Positions 59,352 to 64,000 of a stretch of 64,000 nucleotides of DNA are shown here, in pieces. The DNA comes from Sipunculus nudus (lineage: Eukaryota > Annelida > Sipuncula > Golfingiida > Sipunculidae). A program made the translations under genes and the position numbers. Each line of letters starts with the position of its first letter. Within the stretch, counting starts at the first letter, position 1. Location of the stretch: assembly GCA_026874595.1 (NCBI GenBank), contig CM049320.1, positions 51,966,714-52,030,713 of the forward strand. Direction: 5' to 3'. The notes under the pieces were generated by a model, which made no database searches, was not told the origin of the DNA, and saw nothing but the letters and a program-made list of their open reading frames with translations.

Positions 59352-60600
59352 ATGAGAGCTGCATAGGTGTTGCACGCTGATGTTCTGAACATATAATTTA
59401 TTGAGCGTAGACAATTCTTCCGCCCTTCCGCCTTCAGCTGTTTATCATTCCTGTGATCAGTCAAAAATGCCGAGTTCATAAGTCTTTAGTTCTCCTGTAG
59501 TTCATCAATTTCATAAATGCAGTGCTAGGATTATATTTATATATTCACATTAAAAATTTCAAAGGGCTTTGAAAATATGGCGCACAAAATAACTTTGCTT
59601 AACAACAGTTATTTAATGGTAAGAAAATTAAAAATTAAATTTTCTCAGGGTATTGGGTTCGGAGAAAGTCTTCGTATTGGCGAATACATCAGTTCACCGT
59701 GAAGCTAAGACCTCTTTCTCGTTATGTCACATTCTGCCTGCCTATTAATTCTCGTTTTTATATCAGTTTCGTTGGAGTCATGCTATCTAAAGATCATAAT
59801 CGGTATAAATATATTCTCATTCCTATCTTAGTGAACATTCTACTTTGTGCTGGAGACCTTGACCGATTTCTTTGACATTAAATGTTGTTTTGTATGACCA
59901 GGAACCATAAATTATATTAACATAAATCAAGGGTCCTAGTTGTCATAAGTGTAACCATGACTCAGCTTACAGGTCCAAAATTAAATGAAATCCGACGTAT
60001 GAAAGATTAATAGGAAATTTTTTTAGAAAATTTTTTTTACGCCTTTTGAACAGGAACACGTGGTCCGGAAACTGTACATGTTAACAAGCCTGCACACGGT
60101 CTTTAGGGTTCCCCAACATATTTGATTTGCTTTTTGCAAACATGGAGGGTTCAAGTCCAAACTGACATGTTTAGTTACCTTGTTCATAATTCAAGAAACA
60201 GCATATCCTAAAAGCATAGAGCATCTTAGTTTAGCGGTTGCCTTGCTTCTAAGACGCCCTGATACACCATAACGCTCTGGTTTTCATGAAGTTTGATATG
60301 GTCATGTTTTGAAAAGGACAACTAAGGAGTATAGCTATGCATCAATTCACTAACCTCGCTAACCTAAAACAACATTGGCATCAGTTTTATCGAAGCGGGA
60401 TAGGATATATATATATATAAACTCATATATATGTCACTTGAGAGCTTATTTTGTTTTTCATGCTGTTGTATGGAACATATAATTTGTAGAGCGTAGAAAA
60501 TTCTTCCTCCCCTCCTTCAGCTGTCTACCATCCCTGTGTTCAGTAAAAAGAGCCAAGTGCGTGAGTGTAAAAAATTCGGACATATGCCCCAGATTCACTT
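55745..60600. repeat. Cluster of local repeat-family copies in segmental copy C
   Basis: Homologous to 26.23-30.42 kb, with one extra partial copy at 59.24-59.74 kb. TA tracts at 56153-56187, 57010-57068 and 59289-59348 sit at the same place in the repeat (after GCAGGGCTAGGATTGTATA or TTATATATATA). A run of C at 55985-55995 and others near 56540 and 58105 mark the same poly-C site in the repeat. No gene recognised. Confidence 0.82.
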
Positions 60601-61488
60601 CAAAAATTCTTTGAAGGTAAACGACTTTGTCGTAAGGAATACCTAAATTTATTTTAGATCAACAAACACAGGGCATAGCCTGTCAGACTCACGGTTTTGG
60701 GGTCCTGTCAGTATTAAACGGCAATGGATATAGATCTGTTGTAAAACCAGAATATACATACTCTCAACAGTACATCCAGCCTCGCCTGATGGCTATGTAA
60801 ATTCTAATGGTAATACCACACTCCAATGTCCTCTGTATACAAATGCGAAAGTATTATAGTGCCTTCCTTCGGTTACAGAACCATACTCTCAGGACACCTA
60901 TATAATAAACACACATTTGTAAACATACAGGAGAATGAGTTGGGCAAAAACGCTTAACTTTTCACAATAAAACCTTTTTAATTAAATAAGTCCATAAGTA
61001 AAAACCTTTTTCTGATAAATTATTTTACTTTCAGTTTTAAAGGCTACAAATAAAAGGAACATGATCCACTTCAAATACTTTATTTAACATTTGTTTGTTT
61101 ACATTCATTTTCTATGGCGTAATAGGACATGAAACAAAAGCAGCTTATATTCTTTTCAATGTAAAATTATTTTGAATTTTTTAACATGACATTTTTTGTT
61201 TTTCTGTAAAACGAATATTGTATATTATTAGAGGTGGTGTATAACTATTTGGTTCCTACATATGGACTTAGAGAGATAAACAAATGAACAAGTTTGATGA
61301 GACATATATACGGCAACGCAGTTTCTTACCAAACTGTCCACAACAGCATGTTCCAATAACCTAATTAGCAGTAAAAAGTGTATACTATATGTCACCACTA
61401 AACAGAGAGTAATAAGTTGATGAATGATGTTTATTTAAAAATGTTGAACAAATGTTCAGACTGACACACTAACCACAAACACATACAC

Positions 61489-61525
<37 letters not shown>

Positions 61526-61971
61526 TACACAAGGATACGTGAACCAAAAAACTGAACAGGTTATAGGTTTATAAGCCTGTATACGATATTTTTTTTCCTG
61601 TCCCGATTTCTAATTACAAGACCATAGATATAAAAGTAACTAAATATTTGATTGTCTTGGTGCCAACGTGGAGGCTACAAGTGCAACTAGACCAGCTCAG
61701 TTGTCTGGTTCATAATTCATAACATTCAAGTTTGCATGAGGTATGACATGGTTATTTTCTAAAGGAAGAACTAAGGATCAATGCAACTTCACACCAAGCT
61801 TGCCGTTTCGCTCGGTAAGGTTCGTCTCCAACGTCAACTTCTGCACAAAGACTAAAATAACAGTGAGCATCAGTTTCATTAAAGTGGGAGCAGGGTTGTA
61901 GTATATCACATCTACATACTCATATTAAAATTTTAAAGACGTTATTTCTCCGCCTTCGCTTTCTTGCAGAA
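60600..61971. other. 5' flank of SULT copy 4
   Basis: Homologous to 30.42-32.58 kb minus the 31.38-32.05 kb part. No coding exon recognised. The TTCTTGCAG acceptor just before the ATG is kept. Confidence 0.6.
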
Positions 61972-62149
61972 ATGTCTACTTCATTGGTCTTTAGCAAGAA
62001 TGAACCCGTCCCGTACAGCTTCGAAGGCAAGGACCACTGGATTGACGGTATAAGGTACTGGATCAACACGACATCTGCGAGCATTGAGATGTTTCGACAC
62101 ATGTCCGTTCATGATGGTGATGTGTTCGTATGTGGTTTTCCGAAATCAG
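61972..62149 (+). CDS. Cytosolic sulfotransferase copy 4, exon 1
   Basis: 178 bp, intact: ATG two bases after CTTTCTTGCAG, S-K-N-E-P-V-P-Y-S-F-E-G-K-D-H-W-I-D-G, M-S-V-H-D-G-D-V-F-V-C-G-F-P-K-S then one base of the glycine codon before GTATTA. F-P-K-S-G is the 5'-phosphosulfate-binding loop of cytosolic sulfotransferases. This is the only intact exon 1 in the window. The intron is 257 bp with a TTTCAG acceptor. Confidence 0.88.
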
Positions 62150-62406
62150 GTATTACCAGGTCTACATTTGTTAGAATTTCCGCGTTTCCCATTTTTTTCT
62201 ATGCAGTGATAATGGTACTCCTTCAACTCTTCAGTGCTTGAAGTTCGTGCACACGTGACTGAAAAGGTTTACAGGCTGTGAAAACTGATTAATGAATTTT
62301 TTTATGACACTGAATGGTAAATGTGCAATTTATTCTGCATTTTAATGTTTTGATCGTTTATTAGAGACTATATATAGTTAATATATATGCCGATGACAAT
62401 TTTCAG

Positions 62407-63112
62407 GAAATGTGTGGATGGTTACTATTCTTCGTGCCGTATTTGCCCAGGAACACCTGGATATCTTCGAAAAGTCGGAGCGTTTCGAATTCGAACGATT
62501 TTTGGAAGGAAACACAGAAAAGGCACTAAAGCTGCCTCGTCCAAACATATATATTATACATAGTTATTATCACATGTTGCCAAGGGAATTCTACTTGAGA
62601 AAACCTAAAATCATCTACATAGTTCGGAATCCGAAAGATGTAGCAGTGTCATATTACTATTTCCATAAGATTGTAGTAGCATTGGGACCTTGGAAGGGAA
62701 CATGGGATGTATTCTTTGATGCATTTATGAAAGGGGAGGTATTCTTCGGGAATTATTTTGATCACTTGGTTAGCTTTTTTCCCCACCGAAATGACCCAAA
62801 TATTTTCTTTGTGAGTTATGAAGCCCTAAGAAGAGACCCTTCCCGGTGGATAAGAGATATGCAGAATTCATTGGAAAACCCCTGAATCCAGAGAAACTGG
62901 ATAAAATCGTAAGGCTAACGGACTTTGATACAATGAAAAAGCATCCGTTCAACCCGACTGGATGTACAACCCTGACACCTGGCGGTGAGTTTATGCGATC
63001 TGGCAAAGTTGGAACCTGGAAACAGCTCTTCACTGAGGGGCAAAACAAACAAATGGATGCCATGATAGAAAAGGTGGAAAAGGAGCTGAGTGTTCGGTTT
63101 GACTATGATTGA
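62407..63112 (+). CDS. Cytosolic sulfotransferase copy 4, exon 2 (one missing base)
   Basis: Carries the rest of the protein in one exon: N-V-W-M-V-T-I-L-R; I-I-H-S-Y-Y-H-M-L-P (the usual T-H-L-P catalytic region, with histidine present); I-V-R-N-P-K-D-V-A-V-S-Y-Y-Y-F (3'-phosphate binding); G-P-W-K-G-T-W-D-V-F-F; V-S-Y-E-A-L-R-R-D-P-S-R-W-I-R-D. One base is missing between 62860 and 62861 (GATATGCAG for GATATCGCAG in copy 3), giving an early TGA at 62883. After that the next frame reads on cleanly: A-E-F-I-G-K-P-L-N-P, R-S-G-K-V-G-T-W-K-Q-L-F-T (the PAPS-binding R-K-G-x-x-G-D-W-K motif, weakened) to TGA at 63112. Restored length would be about 294 residues, normal for SULTs. Either a very young pseudogene or a sequencing error. 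Confidence 0.85.
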
Positions 63113-64000
63113 CCCGATTCTTTGTTTCGAATGAAATACGATAAGAAAAATTAGAAAGCTGTTTTCTGAGTTTTTGATAAATGTGGAAACGGTCACCTGT
63201 AATGATTCCGTATCTAGTTGTTTCACAATAATAATAAAAAAAAAAGTTTAACATTCATCAATGTGAAAATAATATGTACTTTCATCAAGAAATGAACAAG
63301 ACTTTCACATACCTTGTAGCCATCCTAACTTCCTCTGCGTTGTTTAGCATTTCCCTTCAAACAGGATTTTGATCTATCGATATGTAAGTCACAAGCAGTG
63401 AACTGTTCCGGAAGGAGATCTTCAGGTAACGATCATTTACAGAAGATTTGCCATTTAAAAGGCCTTGGAATATATTGCGCAATACAGATAATAAATTTCT
63501 TTGCGAGTGATATTTTGTGATAACATAAGTTAACAGTATATCGTATCAGGAGTTATGGCTAATCCCTTTGGTATTATATATGTTACAGGAAGGCTGATCT
63601 TATTTGTTATATGTGGGAAAAAATCAGTTGTGGATTGTGTACATATCTTACGCTATACCGGCTTAAGCTGTCTAGCTTTGCTTTGTTTTTTTTCGGTGAA
63701 AAGAAACAGTGTTCGTAAGTCTGATCGTCAGTGCAAACCTTATATCAACAAGACACCTGTAGTGCAGCATGGCGAATTCTGACCCATGCCCCCACCCCAC
63801 CCCACCCCCTTTCCCGCCAAGCAAGTGGTTTTGTCCTGGACACAAGAACCACTCCCCAGCTAAGCGTGAGTGAAGGCCAAGAAAGAGGATTCATCAGAAC
63901 AATGCAGTTGAAGCGCAATCCGGGCACAATAAGACAGGAAAGACGCTGCTTGCCATCCACCGTATGTCAGCCTGTCATATCTAATTCTGAATTTTAGCAT
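63113..64000. other. 3' flank of SULT copy 4
   Basis: Nearly identical to 33.72-34.62 kb; includes a G-quadruplex-prone C-rich tract at 63789-63809. The 88- and 168-codon frames near 63731 and 34337 cover the same DNA, differ by window truncation and show no domain. Confidence 0.6.
63789..63809 (-). other. G-quadruplex-prone tract
   Basis: Same C5-A-C4-A-C4-A-C5 tract as at 34395-34415; identical in both segmental copies. Confidence 0.7.

Larger units (their letters stand above)
52388..64000. repeat. Segmental duplication, copy C
   Basis: Same-orientation copy of 22607-34640. It keeps a better gypsy RT active site (YIDD) and a nearly intact SULT. It lacks 31.38-32.05 kb of copy B; the gap junction lies at the (TA)n tract near 61520. 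It runs to the window end. Confidence 0.92.

Overview
This is an AT-rich, intron-containing animal nuclear window, dominated by repeats. Evidence for a metazoan: spliceosomal GT-AG introns with well-phased exons; cytosolic sulfotransferase (SULT) copies; a METTL24-type methyltransferase gene; non-LTR, Ty3/gypsy and pogo/Tigger element remnants; long (TA)n microsatellites. The mix suggests a marine invertebrate (a lophotrochozoan such as a mollusc is my guess, not proven). Nothing here looks bacterial or viral in organisation.

Layout. 1-4075: a satellite of ~77-bp monomers, each carrying the telomere-like palindrome GGGTTAGGGTAACCC. 5237-10810: a second, unrelated satellite of ~100-bp and ~139-bp monomers carrying the 19-bp palindrome GCAAATAGCTGCTATTTGC. 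12.7-21.9 kb: a disrupted SULT gene with a duplicated exon 2, an apparently intact two-exon ATP-grasp ligase gene (15.08-16.64 kb, +), a LINE remnant, a second SULT relic and a METTL24-like relic. 22.6-34.6 kb and 52.4-64.0 kb: two copies of one ~12-kb segmental duplication, each holding a rearranged Ty3/gypsy element with integrase upstream of reverse transcriptase, a hairpin (foldback) element inside it, many copies of a local repeat family with a CTCF-like motif, and a SULT gene. 35.5-47.9 kb: the METTL24-like gene on the minus strand, with four consecutive 3' exons whose splice phases all fit, and a candidate membrane-anchor first exon 10 kb upstream. Its long intron has received a LINE that seems to be split between ORF1 and ORF2 by a 3-kb GC-rich repeat block, itself split by a 1.08-kb terminal-inverted-repeat element. 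48.7-49.7 kb: a 920-bp deleted Tigger element sitting in a TA microsatellite with TA target duplication. 49.9-50.6 kb: a fifth SULT relic.

Genes together. The recurrent module is SULT(+) followed by a short conserved exon(-) and METTL24-like(-), i.e. a convergent pair, seen in decayed form at 19.4-21.8 kb and in better form at 32.6-37.2 kb. All five SULT copies carry at least one frame disruption; the copy at 61.97-63.11 kb is otherwise complete and differs from an intact gene by one missing base. The best candidate for unfamiliar biology is the ATP-grasp ligase: a bacterial-type family in a spliced animal gene, lying between sulfotransferase copies and near a methyltransferase. Whether these work together is unknown.
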